Of a DNA stretch of 64,000 nt, positions 29,543 to 37,519 are shown in pieces. Made by a program: the position numbers and the translations under genes. Within the stretch, counting starts at the first letter, position 1. Each line of letters begins with the position of its first letter. The stretch lies in contig NZ_BMDA01000004.1 of the NCBI RefSeq assembly GCF_014635545.1, forward strand, positions 1 through 64,000, in the 5' to 3' direction. The notes beneath the pieces are model-generated. The model did no database searches. It saw nothing but the letters and a program-made list of their open reading frames with translations, and was not told the origin of the DNA. This stretch comes from Acinetobacter courvalinii (GTDB taxonomy: Bacteria; Pseudomonadota; Gammaproteobacteria; Pseudomonadales; Moraxellaceae).

Positions 29543-30434
29543 GCAAGTTTGCAAAATGAAACGATATACACAATTGTTGGCAATCGGTGGCATGGTTTCT
29601 TCGTTGAGTGGAATAGCCTATGCGCATGAAGGACATGACGCCATGATGCAAATGGAGATGCCTGCACAGCAGCATATGCCGGTGGCTGCCGCATCCCCAA
29701 TGGATCATTCACCGCACCAACGGCAGACAACAGTTCAGCAACCATCTGAAACAGAACATGGACAGCACGACCATACCCGTGAACATGGCGGGCAAATCTA
29801 TCAATCGACTCAGTTGGATACTGCATGGTTGCTGGATGAGGATGACAAGGGTACAGTTAAATCTAAGTTAAAAACCTGGGTGGGTAGCGATGAAAATAAA
29901 CTGTTTATCAACGCCGATTATGCCAAGGCCGAGTCTGAAAAATCGGAGCAACGTATTGCGGCCCTGTATAGCCGTAATATTTCAGATTTTTGGGATGTTC
30001 AAGCTGGCGTAAATTATCGTTATAACGCTGAGCATCAAGTCGATAAGGAACAGTTTGAAGGTGTTGTGGGTGTGCACGGCATGGCGCAATATTTCTTTGA
30101 AACCGATGCCCATCTGTATGCGGGACAGGATCAGCAATGGCGCTTTGTGCTAGAAACTGAACGTGATTTCTTGCTCACACAAAAGTTGATTATGCAGCCT
30201 TATCTGGAAATGGAATGGGTGCTACGAGATCAATCCAAATATGCAGCCAAAACCGGGCTTGCCGATGCGGAACTCGGGATTAAAACCCGCTATGAAATTG
30301 TGAAGAACCGTGTAATGCCTTTTATTGATGTGGCTTATGGCTATAACAAAGGGCGCAAGGCGACTGACTGGCAAGAAGCTACGGATTCTAAAACAGGTTG
30401 GATCTATGGTGCAGGACTTACGCTAAAGTTTTGA
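29529..30434 (+). CDS. copB: Copper resistance outer-membrane protein CopB
   Basis: CopB/PcoB is an outer-membrane beta-barrel acting with CopA. The 301-residue protein (or 292 from the ATG at 29556, which begins MKRYTQLLAIGG) has a signal peptide ending at IAYAHEG. A Met/His-rich segment follows (residues about 35-90 with MMQMEMPAQQHMP, MDHSPHQ and EHGQHDHTREHG), then a barrel domain with the family motif KAESEKSEQRIAALYSRNI and the C-terminal GYNKGRKATDWQEA and terminal Phe. The start overlaps copA. A strong terminator follows at 30463. Confidence 0.93.
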   Translation: MHITKQVCKMKRYTQLLAIGGMVSSLSGIAYAHEGHDAMMQMEMPAQQHMPVAAASPMDHSPHQRQTTVQQPSETEHGQHDHTREHGGQIYQSTQLDTAWLLDEDDKGTVKSKLKTWVGSDENKLFINADYAKAESEKSEQRIAALYSRNISDFWDVQAGVNYRYNAEHQVDKEQFEGVVGVHGMAQYFFETDAHLYAGQDQQWRFVLETERDFLLTQKLIMQPYLEMEWVLRDQSKYAAKTGLADAELGIKTRYEIVKNRVMPFIDVAYGYNKGRKATDWQEATDSKTGWIYGAGLTLKF

Positions 30435-30462
30435 TATTTTGTTTAAAATGTCATTTTTTCGG

Positions 30463-30496
30463 GATACTGTTAGTTTATACTAACAGTATCTTTTTT
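30463..30496 (+). terminator. Terminator after copB
   Basis: GATACTGTTAGT-ttat-ACTAACAGTATC is a perfect 12-bp stem followed by six T. Confidence 0.92.
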
Positions 30497-30516
30497 GAGT
30501 CATTCATGGTGCATAA

Positions 30517-31008
30517 ATGGCTTTAGAACAACAACACAATCCAATAACAGATAAAAATACTCACGCTACTCCAGCGGGTGAAAAGCCTCAGCACGTCTCT
30601 ACTTCTCAATCTGAACGCATTCTCTCTGAGGGTAGCATGTATGTCAGTTTTTATCATATTCCGGCAATGTGTAGCGCTGCACATGAACAGCGGGTAAGAC
30701 AGGCTCTCATTCCTTTTTCAGCACTGTTACTTGAACACTGTATTGATGTAGATGCCCGACATTTGGCGCTTTATCATCAAGACCCGATTGAGACTGTCAC
30801 TGTGGCTTTACAGCGCCTCAATCTAGGGGCTGAGCTACAGCAAACCATGCCACATTATGAGCCTTTAGAGCTTGCAACTGCCAAGAACAAGACAGCTACT
30901 GGCCAATTGAACCCATCAGAAAACAATGCGTTAAACCAGCTACAACAGTTCTTGTCCAAGCTTCTTGCACGTTTCGCACAATGGTTAAAAACCTTACGAA
31001 AGAAATAG
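30517..31008 (+). CDS. Heavy-metal-associated-domain-like protein lacking the CxxC motif
   Basis: The 163-residue product has a hydrophilic N-terminal 40 residues, then a segment MYVSFYHIPAMCSAAHEQRV, followed by RQAL and a second strand-helix-strand unit, with the beta-alpha-beta-beta-alpha-beta pattern of HMA metallochaperone domains. The usual MxCxxC metal site is replaced by AMCSAAHEQ, leaving one Cys and one His. The C-terminus is basic and helical. A second possible start at 30637 (MYVSFYHI) follows a GAGGG site and would give just the domain. The location behind copAB supports a metal-related role. The family call is tentative. Confidence 0.6.
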   Translation: MALEQQHNPITDKNTHATPAGEKPQHVSTSQSERILSEGSMYVSFYHIPAMCSAAHEQRVRQALIPFSALLLEHCIDVDARHLALYHQDPIETVTVALQRLNLGAELQQTMPHYEPLELATAKNKTATGQLNPSENNALNQLQQFLSKLLARFAQWLKTLRKK

Positions 31009-31099
31009 GGGCAGTCACTGTTCATTACTGAAATTTTCAACCGAGTTGAAACATAACAAATTACATCATGGTTTATTTTACAGTACACTGCTGAGCTTA

Positions 31100-31143
31100 G
31101 GAGGACGACCTCCCTCGAAAGAATCACGTTGGGACGACCCAAC
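31100..31143 (+). promoter_or_regulatory. Guanidine-II (mini-ykkC) riboswitch upstream of sugE/gdx
   Basis: Two short hairpins each present an ACGA loop: GGAGG-ACGA-CCTCC at 31100-31113 and GTTGGG-ACGA-CCCAAC at 31128-31143, separated by 14 bases. Paired stem-loops with ACGR tetraloops are the defining structure of the mini-ykkC/guanidine-II class, which binds guanidinium and typically controls SMR transporters. It lies 26 bases before the start codon of the SugE/Gdx-type gene, exactly where a translational switch is expected. Confidence 0.93.
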
Positions 31144-31168
31144 CCTTGATAAAGTTGAGCGTAATAAA

Positions 31169-31486
31169 ATGGCGTGGGCAATTTTAATTTTGGCAGGTAT
31201 TTTTGAAGTCATCTGGGCATACTCAATGAAGTTGTCTGAAGGATTTACCAAATTAACGCCAAGTATCGTGACCATCGTTTTCATGGTTTTAAGTGTGGTG
31301 TTGCTGTCGATGTCAATGCGCACCCTTCCGCTGGGAACGGCATATACCATCTGGACCGGGATTGGTGCGATTGGATCTTTTATTGTCGGGATCATGGTGT
31401 TAAACGAACCGATGACCGCGATGCGAATGATTGCAGCAGTCTTGATCGTATCGGGTTTGATGCTGATGAAACTGTCATCAAATTAA
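31169..31486 (+). CDS. sugE: SMR-family guanidinium exporter (Gdx/SugE)
   Basis: The 105-residue protein has four membrane helices and the SugE/Gdx signature: MAWAILILAGIFEVIWAYSMKLSEGF with the essential Glu at about residue 13, MSMRTLPLGTAYTIWTGIGAIG, and a C-terminal helix ending LMLMKLSS. Gdx proteins export guanidinium in exchange for protons. The ATG at 31169 is chosen over upstream in-frame codons because the intervening sequence is a guanidine riboswitch. The gene is followed after 15 bases by ogt, probably by chance rather than function. Confidence 0.95.
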   Translation: MAWAILILAGIFEVIWAYSMKLSEGFTKLTPSIVTIVFMVLSVVLLSMSMRTLPLGTAYTIWTGIGAIGSFIVGIMVLNEPMTAMRMIAAVLIVSGLMLMKLSSN

Positions 31487-31501
31487 CCACTTAAGGAGAA
31501 C

Positions 31502-31993
31502 ATGATGCAACTGGTTTATATGTATATGGATTCGCCTGTAGGCGCATTAAAACTGGTTGCACATGATCAGGCACTGGTTGCGGTGATGTGGGATAACGAA
31601 GACCATAAACGGGTTCGTTTAGCCGAGCTGGTTGAAGATCGCCAGCATCCAATGTTGCATAAAGTGAAACAACAATTACAAGAGTATTTTGCAGGGCAAC
31701 GTCAGCAATTTGATTTACCTCTGGATTTTCAGGGAACGGCTTTTCAGCAACAGGTCTGGCAAGCATTATTGAGTATTCCTTATGGGGAAACGCGCAGTTA
31801 TAAAGAGATTGCAGTACAGCTAGGGAATGAGAAAGCGGTGCGTGCGGTGGGCGCTGCCAATGGTAAGAATCCGATTTCGATTATTGCGCCGTGTCATCGG
31901 GTGATTGGTTCGAGTGGGGCGTTGGTGGGTTTTGCGGGTGGTCTGGATAAGAAGCAGATTTTACTCAGTTTAGAGCAAAGCCAAATTCCATAA
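31502..31993 (+). CDS. ogt: Methylated-DNA--protein-cysteine methyltransferase
   Basis: This suicide repair protein transfers the methyl group from O6-methylguanine to its own cysteine. The 163-residue length matches Ogt. The active site PCHRVIGSSGALVGFAGG (about residues 130-147) with the acceptor Cys is intact, as is the helix-turn-helix FQQQVWQALLSIPYGETRSY preceding it. It starts at ATGATG after AAGGAGAAC. No alkA or ada partner is adjacent. Confidence 0.95.
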   Translation: MMQLVYMYMDSPVGALKLVAHDQALVAVMWDNEDHKRVRLAELVEDRQHPMLHKVKQQLQEYFAGQRQQFDLPLDFQGTAFQQQVWQALLSIPYGETRSYKEIAVQLGNEKAVRAVGAANGKNPISIIAPCHRVIGSSGALVGFAGGLDKKQILLSLEQSQIP

Positions 31994-32044
31994 TCCGTAG
32001 TGTTAATACTCGATTTTCATTTCTTTTTGGAATAAGCTACTTAA

Positions 32045-32280
32045 CAGATATGAATCCACATATTTTATGACTTGAATCGTAACTCGGTTATTCGCGAGGC
32101 GGTGTCTTGCTTAGCGTAATCCAATATTAGGAATAACCTTCGGTTCGAGTTACTTTGGTTTCGCCCAAAGTAACCAAAGGCATTGTCATCTACAAAACCT
32201 GTTCACTTGTTGCATTTGTTTTATCTATCGCAGAAACGGGATATTACAAATACCACGCAGGTTGTAGATGACCTTTCCGA
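32045..32280. repeat. Intergenic element made of nested inverted repeats
   Basis: The gap between ogt and argJ holds three inverted repeats in a row: GTAACTCGGTTATTC (about 32080) matched by GAATAACC...GAGTTAC (about 32130-32156); GTTACTTTGG-tttcgc-CCAAAGTAAC (about 32153-32178); and GTCATCTACAAAACCTG (about 32185) matched by CAGGTTGTAGATGAC (about 32259-32273). No reading frame is convincing. It looks like a non-autonomous or REP-type intergenic repeat. Confidence 0.65.
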
Positions 32281-32342
32281 GTCTCATATATAGGGTATGT
32301 ATTCATTTTCTTTTTCATAACAAATTGAATGGAAGTTTAAAA

Positions 32343-33563
32343 ATGGCTGTTGGTGACGTAACTATGCCACTTATGCATGTGGTGCAGGGTGTAAAAATTG
32401 GCTCAACTGAGGCGTATGTTCGTTATCCAAATCGACGAGATTTAGTCATTTTTGAATTTGCTGAAGGATCAAAGGTCGCCGGGGTATTTACCCAGAGTGC
32501 TTTTGCGGCTGCGCCTGTTCAATTGAGTAAAAAGCATTTAACAGAAAATACCCCACGTTACCTGATTATCAACACAGGTAATGCTAATGCTGCAACAGGT
32601 ACAATCGGCTATCAAAATGCAGAAGCGACTTGTGCCAAACTGGCTGAGTTAACCGGTGTACAGACGAACCAGATTTTACCGTTTTCAACCGGTGTGATTG
32701 GTGAGCAGCTCCCGATTGAGCGTTTACTGCAAGGCATTCAGCCTGCATTAAATGAGTTAAACGCAGATCGTTGGGCTGAAGCGGCATCTGGCATTATGAC
32801 CACTGATACTACGCCGAAAGGTGCATCCGAACAGTTCGAACTAGATGGCTTGACCTATACCATGACGGGAATCAGCAAAGGTGCAGGTATGATCCGTCCG
32901 AATATGGCGACTATGCTCAGCTTCGTTGCAACCGATGCGCCGATTAGCCAAGAACTGGTACAGCGCTTATTGCAAACCACGGTTGAGCATTCCTTTAACC
33001 GCATTACCATTGATGGTGATACCTCGACCAATGATTCCTGTATCTTTGTGGCAACCGGTTTGGCAGGTGGTGCAGAAATCCAGAACCAAGACGATGCACG
33101 TTATCAACAAGTACTCGATGTGCTTGCCCGTATTATGGATCGTCTGGCGCAATTAATCGTACGTGATGGTGAAGGGGCAACCAAGTTCATTACCGTTCAG
33201 GTTGAGGGCGGCGCAAATACACAAGAATGTTGTGATGTGGCCTATAGCGTTGCCGAGTCGCCACTCATTAAAACTGCATTATTTGCGTCAGATCCAAACT
33301 GGGGCCGTATTGTGATGGCGATTGGTAAGGCGGGCGTACCAAATCTCGACAGTAGCAAGGTTCAAGTCTGGTTGGGTGACGTGCAAATTTGCCTGGACGG
33401 TGGTGCAAACCCGGACTATACCGAAGCAGCAGGTGCTGCGGTGATGGCTGAAAAAGAAATTACCATCCGGATTGATCTTGGTCGTGGTACGGCAAAAGAC
33501 ACGGTTTATACCTGTGACTTTTCTTACGACTATGTGAAAATTAATGCCGATTATCGCTCATAA
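32343..33563 (+). CDS. argJ: Bifunctional glutamate N-acetyltransferase / N-acetylglutamate synthase ArgJ
   Basis: ArgJ recycles the acetyl group from N-acetylornithine to glutamate in arginine synthesis and may also use acetyl-CoA. The product is 406 residues from the ATG at 32343 ([20 protein letters not shown]); the frame extends upstream to 32268 but into repeat sequence. The self-cleavage site is visible as [20 protein letters not shown], where the new N-terminal Thr starts the beta chain. C-terminal motifs [13 protein letters not shown] and [18 protein letters not shown] agree. It stands alone without other arg genes. Confidence 0.96.
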   Translation: MAVGDVTMPLMHVVQGVKIGSTEAYVRYPNRRDLVIFEFAEGSKVAGVFTQSAFAAAPVQLSKKHLTENTPRYLIINTGNANAATGTIGYQNAEATCAKLAELTGVQTNQILPFSTGVIGEQLPIERLLQGIQPALNELNADRWAEAASGIMTTDTTPKGASEQFELDGLTYTMTGISKGAGMIRPNMATMLSFVATDAPISQELVQRLLQTTVEHSFNRITIDGDTSTNDSCIFVATGLAGGAEIQNQDDARYQQVLDVLARIMDRLAQLIVRDGEGATKFITVQVEGGANTQECCDVAYSVAESPLIKTALFASDPNWGRIVMAIGKAGVPNLDSSKVQVWLGDVQICLDGGANPDYTEAAGAAVMAEKEITIRIDLGRGTAKDTVYTCDFSYDYVKINADYRS

Positions 33564-33706
33564 ATTTGCGTTATAATGAAGCCTCCACAGTGGGGCTTTT
33601 TTTATAAGCTGGTTTGTGGACAGTGTGATTCTCAACAAATGATCACCCCGACACCCACGTTATAGCTTTGCAATGATGCAAGCACGCAGGATAGAGAAGA
33701 CGTTTT

Positions 33707-34771
33707 ATGAATGATGCGAATTTAATTGCGAACGAAGCCAAAAATATTGTGCAGGCGCATTTAGATCGTTTGGGCGAGCCAAAGGACAATAGCCTCAGCC
33801 CAGAAGTGAAACAAGAAAAGTTCGCTCAAATCGCAGCAGAGCTTAAAAAACGTAATGCTGTGCTTGTGGCGCACTATTACTGTGATCCGGAAGTGCAAGA
33901 GCTTGCAGAACTGACGGGTGGCTGTGTTTCTGACTCATTGGAAATGGCGCGTTTTGGTCGTGATCATCCTGCAACGACGCTGGTGGTAGCGGGGGTAAAG
34001 TTTATGGGAGAAACTTCCAAAATCTTATCCCCTGAAAAAACGGTATTGATGCCGACACTGGAAGCAACCTGTTCACTGGATCTGGGTTGTCCTGTGGATG
34101 AGTTCGCGGCATTCTGTGATCAGCATCCTGATCATACCGTGGTGGTGTATGCCAATACTTCAGCAGCAGTGAAAGCACGTGCGGACTGGGTGGTGACTTC
34201 AAGTTGTGCGGTTGAGATCATTGAGCATCTGGACAGTTTGGGTGAAAAAATTATTTGGGCACCAGATCAGCATTTAGGCCGCTATATTCAGAAGAAAACT
34301 GGCGCTGATATGTTGTTGTGGGATGGTGCATGTATCGTGCATGAAGAATTCCGTGCCCGCGGCATTGCGCAAATGAAAGCGCTTTATCCAGATGCAGCGG
34401 TATTGGTGCACCCAGAGTCACCTGAATCGGTGGTCGATATTGCCGATGCCGTGGGAAGTACCTCGCAACTGATCAAAGCTGCCCAGACTTTACCGCATCA
34501 GCAAATGATCGTGGCAACCGATCGGGGTATTTTCTATAAAATGCAGCAAGCAGTGCCTGATAAAGAATTATTTGAAGCACCAACTGCAGGTGAGGGGGCA
34601 ACTTGCCGTTCATGTGCGCATTGTCCGTGGATGGCAATGAACGAACTAGATGGAATTTTGCATGTCTTGCAGCATGCCGATCAAGAAATACACGTTGATC
34701 CAGCTTTGGCAGAACGAGCTAAATTGCCTTTAGATCGAATGTTGAACTTTAGTGCCTCATTAAAGCGTTAA
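33707..34771 (+). CDS. nadA: Quinolinate synthase NadA
   Basis: NadA condenses iminoaspartate with dihydroxyacetone phosphate to quinolinate using a [4Fe-4S] cluster in de novo NAD synthesis. The 354-residue protein has the family motifs [63 protein letters not shown] and the C-terminal [17 protein letters not shown]. The three cluster cysteines are in the [16 protein letters not shown] region, a middle Cys and CRSCAHC. It precedes the tRNA array; nadB and nadC are not in the window. Confidence 0.97.
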   Translation: MNDANLIANEAKNIVQAHLDRLGEPKDNSLSPEVKQEKFAQIAAELKKRNAVLVAHYYCDPEVQELAELTGGCVSDSLEMARFGRDHPATTLVVAGVKFMGETSKILSPEKTVLMPTLEATCSLDLGCPVDEFAAFCDQHPDHTVVVYANTSAAVKARADWVVTSSCAVEIIEHLDSLGEKIIWAPDQHLGRYIQKKTGADMLLWDGACIVHEEFRARGIAQMKALYPDAAVLVHPESPESVVDIADAVGSTSQLIKAAQTLPHQQMIVATDRGIFYKMQQAVPDKELFEAPTAGEGATCRSCAHCPWMAMNELDGILHVLQHADQEIHVDPALAERAKLPLDRMLNFSASLKR

Positions 34772-34837
34772 AAAGCATCAAGATGCTTGTTAAATATACA
34801 TTTGGTAAGGATTTTTAATATTTTTGAAAAATAGGTG

Positions 34838-34866
34838 TTGACGTTCTAGGGCGTCGCGCCTAGAAT
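34838..34866 (+). promoter_or_regulatory. Promoter of the tRNA array
   Basis: TTGACG (34838-34843) and TAGAAT (34861-34866) are spaced by exactly 17 bases and followed by a GC-rich segment, about 45 bases before the first tRNA. This is a strong sigma-70 promoter of the stable-RNA kind. Confidence 0.8.
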
Positions 34867-34911
34867 GCACACCGTACCGCACGATGTGCGATACACTAAA
34901 AGCTGAGAAAT

Positions 34912-34988
34912 CGGAGCATAGCACAGCCTGGTAGTGCACCTGGTTTGGGACCAGGGGGTCGTAGGTTCGAATCCTACTGCTCCGACCA
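34912..34988 (+). tRNA. tRNA-Pro (TGG)
   Basis: The 77-nt cloverleaf starts CGGAGCATAGCACAG and ends with encoded CCA. The anticodon loop reads TTTGGGA, giving anticodon TGG. The T loop is GGTTCGAATCC. It is identical to the fourth tRNA of the array. Confidence 0.97.
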
Positions 34989-35058
34989 TTTAAAATAATG
35001 TTGTAAAACATTAATTTAAGATCGGCGAAGTATCGCTTGATATTATTATCATCGTTAT

Positions 35059-35135
35059 GCGCCTGTAGCTCAGTTGGATAGAGCATCCGCCTTCTAAGCG
35101 GATGGTCACAGGTTCGAATCCTGTCAGGCGCGCCA
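35059..35135 (+). tRNA. tRNA-Arg (TCT)
   Basis: The 77-nt cloverleaf starts GCGCCTGTAGCTCAG, has the anticodon loop CTTCTAA (anticodon TCT) and the T loop GGTTCGAATCC, and ends with encoded CCA. It decodes AGA and AGG. Confidence 0.97.
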
Positions 35136-35170
35136 TTTGGTCGCTTGGTACATAGAACTAAATTTTGATG

Positions 35171-35246
35171 GTGGATGTAGCTCAGTTGGTAGAGCCCTGG
35201 ATTGTGATTCCAGTTGTCGCGGGTTCGAATCCCGTCATTCACCCCA
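35171..35246 (+). tRNA. tRNA-His (GTG)
   Basis: The 76-nt cloverleaf starts GTGGATGTAGCTCAG, has the anticodon loop TTGTGAT (anticodon GTG), and ends with encoded CCA. Confidence 0.96.
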
Positions 35247-35250
35247 ATTT

Positions 35251-35327
35251 CGGAGCATAGCACAGCCTGGTAGTGCACCTGGTTTGGGACCAGGGGGTCG
35301 TAGGTTCGAATCCTACTGCTCCGACCA
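35251..35327 (+). tRNA. tRNA-Pro (TGG), second copy
   Basis: This is a 77-nt exact duplicate of the tRNA-Pro at 34912, five bases after tRNA-His. The last tRNA of the array borders the accessory T6SS cassette. Confidence 0.97.
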
Positions 35328-35349
35328 TCATCTTAAAGATGAGATAAAA

Positions 35350-35373
35350 TACCGCTAATTTAGCGGTTTTTTT
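35350..35373 (+). terminator. Terminator of the tRNA array
   Basis: ACCGCTA and TAGCGGT flank a short AT loop and are followed by seven T. Confidence 0.85.
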
Positions 35374-35394
35374 ACGTCTGGAGTTTTTTAATAG

Positions 35395-35625
35395 CTTAAG
35401 TTGAGCCGTAGCTATAATTAAACCTACTAATCCAAACGAAAATATAACTTTCCCAAAAGTTGGATTGTACCTATCCCCTTTGGTTTGAAAAATGCATTAG
35501 GAATCATGAGTTTATAGATTAATGATAGACCGAAAAATAATTATTATAAGAATGATACTTAAAAGTAGATATATTATTTTCTTGATTGTTTTATCTATAA
35601 AGCAAAATTTTTTTAAATAAGCCAT
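35395..35625 (-). pseudogene. Decayed small membrane protein gene next to the T6SS cassette
   Basis: On the minus strand from an ATG at 35625 a 37-codon frame encodes a hydrophobic peptide (the segment LLLSIILIIIIFRSIINL is a membrane helix) and stops at TAA at 35514-35512. The same frame continues through a second TAA as THDS-stop-CIFQTKGDRYNP and then TFGKVIFSFGLVGLIIATAQ, a second membrane helix, with no further stop before the tRNA array. Restoring tyrosine codons (TAT) at both stops would give one coherent two-helix protein of at least 75 residues. It lies downstream of, and on the same strand as, the Tae4 cassette. Confidence 0.5.
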
Positions 35626-35680
35626 TAAGGTTCTTTTTATTATTCACTCTAGTTTAGAAAGTTGCTTAATTTCAATATAA

Positions 35681-35980
35681 TCAAAAAAAGGGATAACCTG
35701 CATAAGTTGCAGAGTACCAATGAAATAAATACATTAGAAATAAATAAATAGAGAAGAACCAAAGATATGAAATATGTCTGGTACTCCAATATTTCCAACC
35801 GAAGAACAGTCCCCAAAAAGGTGTAAGGAAAATTATGCCAAAATGCACGTAACTGTATGTGCCTGACGCAGTTTCAGTAGCGTAATAACGGCCTGTCATT
35901 TTGTACATTAACATTTGAGCAAAGACCGACAGCATAAATGCGAGTATCATCCCTAAAATGGCAGATATAAATCTCATCAT
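35681..35980 (-). CDS. Three-helix membrane protein in the immunity position of the Tae4 cassette
   Basis: The 99-residue protein has three hydrophobic segments (about residues 3-26, 45-62 and 69-87) and no signal peptidase site. Its ATG overlaps the tae4 stop (ATGA), so it is translationally coupled to the amidase. Known Tae4 immunity proteins (Tai4) are small soluble periplasmic proteins, and this membrane protein does not look like one. By position it is the candidate immunity protein or part of it, but this is inference. AT-rich composition agrees with an acquired cassette. Confidence 0.7.
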   Translation of the reverse strand: MMRFISAILGMILAFMLSVFAQMLMYKMTGRYYATETASGTYSYVHFGIIFLTPFWGLFFGWKYWSTRHISYLWFFSIYLFLMYLFHWYSATYAGYPFF

Positions 35981-36606
35981 CTCACCTCGAAAAACATAAT
36001 TTTTTTAGCCTGATTTAAATCTGATAATCTGTAGAAATATAGATTAAGGCTATTAATCCCAAGTGTAAATCTAAGTGTTGATGCAATATTAGGTGTCATT
36101 GAACTACCATTCCACAGGTCAATATGACCACCACTTGCAGCATCTGAACTTTCACCATCTCTTGGCCAATAGTCGCCAAAAAAGATGATTCGTGTTTTGC
36201 CTTTAACTTTATCTTTCCAATTTGATCCTGTGATGTTCTGTGCCGGCCCAATTCCACAAACTGGACGAGTCTCTAACCATTTGGACATTTCATTAGCGCG
36301 TGTGGCGGTTGCCTTACCATCCAGTAGGATACGTCCGAGGGTAGGTGCATTACCTTCGGGTTTAATATAATTCTGTGAGAAAGTGCTCATCTTAACGCCG
36401 ACCTTATGTAGAGTCGCACTCATGCGAATGGCGCACTGATTTTCAAAACCTTTAGGAATGCTGCCTCTAACCTTATAAGGTGCACCTTCTACATAATTTG
36501 CCCATAATTCTTTAAAGGTCACTGGGGCAATTCCAACCATACTACAAGAAGCGACTGAGCCACGTTTAGGATTCGTTTTGACTGTTGCTGTCTGATTTAC
36601 TGGCAT
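35977..36606 (-). CDS. tae4: Type VI secretion amidase effector, Tae4 family
   Basis: Tae4 enzymes are NlpC/P60-type amidases that cut the peptide stem of peptidoglycan in the periplasm of rival cells. The 209-residue protein shows the family signature: VTFKELWANY near residue 30, the catalytic Cys58 in FENQCAIRMS and His161 in GGHIDLWNG, with a further Cys117. The N-terminal 28 residues form an extension, and there is no secretion signal, as expected for a T6SS cargo. It starts at TAATG overlapping the PAAR frame end and ends overlapping the membrane protein, giving the order PAAR, amidase, membrane protein. Confidence 0.87.
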   Translation of the reverse strand: MPVNQTATVKTNPKRGSVASCSMVGIAPVTFKELWANYVEGAPYKVRGSIPKGFENQCAIRMSATLHKVGVKMSTFSQNYIKPEGNAPTLGRILLDGKATATRANEMSKWLETRPVCGIGPAQNITGSNWKDKVKGKTRIIFFGDYWPRDGESSDAASGGHIDLWNGSSMTPNIASTLRFTLGINSLNLYFYRLSDLNQAKKIMFFEVR

Positions 36607-37130
36607 TAGGTCGAACTCCGTTCAAGTGCTTGCTCGCCCAGATATAGTGAATATGAGCCTTGTTCTACATCTTCAATACGTGGTAATCGTCCATCAGCTC
36701 CGATGGTACCTTGATACGTTCTCCCGTCATTTGTTTCTATAAAGTAGGGCATACCTTCTGCGAAACTGAACTGTGCTGCAACTTGTTCATCAAAAATTTT
36801 GGTTGTTCCTGAATTGATGAAATTGCTCACGGCAGTTTCACTTACAGATGATCCAGAGCTAGAACCTACTTCCCTTAAAACAAGGTTTTGGTTTGGCTTA
36901 TATGTGGCTCCTCAGGTAGCTTTATCACCAGCCATGATGATTGATCTACCAGCAGCCTGTAAGAAGCCTCGCCCTGATGATTGTGTAGAAACCATTGCTT
37001 GGCATTTAGGACAAAAATGTTTCATACCTTCAAGATGTACAGGTATACCTTCAACTAAAAATGAATTTTCTGATTCTTGTACTATGCCACCGTGGTCTGT
37101 ATGACAACCTTTGGTAATGAGAGCCTTCAT
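36606..37130 (-). pseudogene. PAAR-domain T6SS spike protein interrupted by an in-frame TGA
   Basis: The minus-strand frame from the ATG at 37130 encodes a PAAR-type N-terminus (MKALITKGCHTDHGGIVQES ... GRSIIMAGDKAT), stops at TGA (36914-36912), and continues in the same frame as GATYKPNQ... to a second piece whose C-terminus resembles spike extension domains (FIETNDGRTYQGTIGADGRL). Together it would be about 174 residues. Related proteins typically have a Cys at this point (TCGA), so a TGC or TGT to TGA substitution is the simplest explanation. PAAR proteins cap the VgrG spike and carry effectors. The gene is coupled to tae4. Confidence 0.85.
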
Positions 37131-37519
37131 TTTTTATCCAGTAAATTATATTGGGCTATTTAAAAAAGTTAGTGTTCATAAAACTATTCAATTTTTCATT
37201 TAGTGGATTTGGCAGTTCAAAGTAAAGTGAAGGAGTGATATTGACCTAATTTGTTAAATAAAAAAGTTTGAAGCATTGATGAGTGAAATTATTCAGGGAA
37301 TTTGGATTAAAAGTGAATAGGCAGGATAAGAATTTGATTGGCTATTGAATACTTGCGATTTACTGCATATCGACTGAAAGATTTGGCGCTTGTAGTTTGA
37401 TTGCGTTCCAGTTAAGTTAATTTTGATGAAGTAAAATGGTTAGATAAATACAACAGTATTGAAATGCCATGTTCGGCATACTATTGCCGCTTTTTAAAAA
37501 GAAAAAACAGAGTATTGAG
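37131..37519. other. Intergenic region, no feature recognised
   Basis: About 390 AT-rich bases separate the divergent PAAR remnant and the GMC oxidoreductase gene. I see no tRNA, repeat or convincing reading frame. The oxidoreductase frame is open upstream to 37469, but the family N-terminus begins at 37520. Confidence 0.5.

Noticed and set aside
34790-35278. Minus-strand frame of 162 codons across the tRNA array
   Set aside because: It is antisense to tRNA-Pro, tRNA-Arg and tRNA-His; the translated IRTCDHPLRR-type strings are the usual spurious product of tRNA complements.
36912-36914. TGA in the PAAR frame as a possible selenocysteine codon
   Set aside because: No SECIS-like hairpin stands out after the codon, and selenoprotein machinery is not expected in this genus. 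A Cys-to-stop substitution is simpler.
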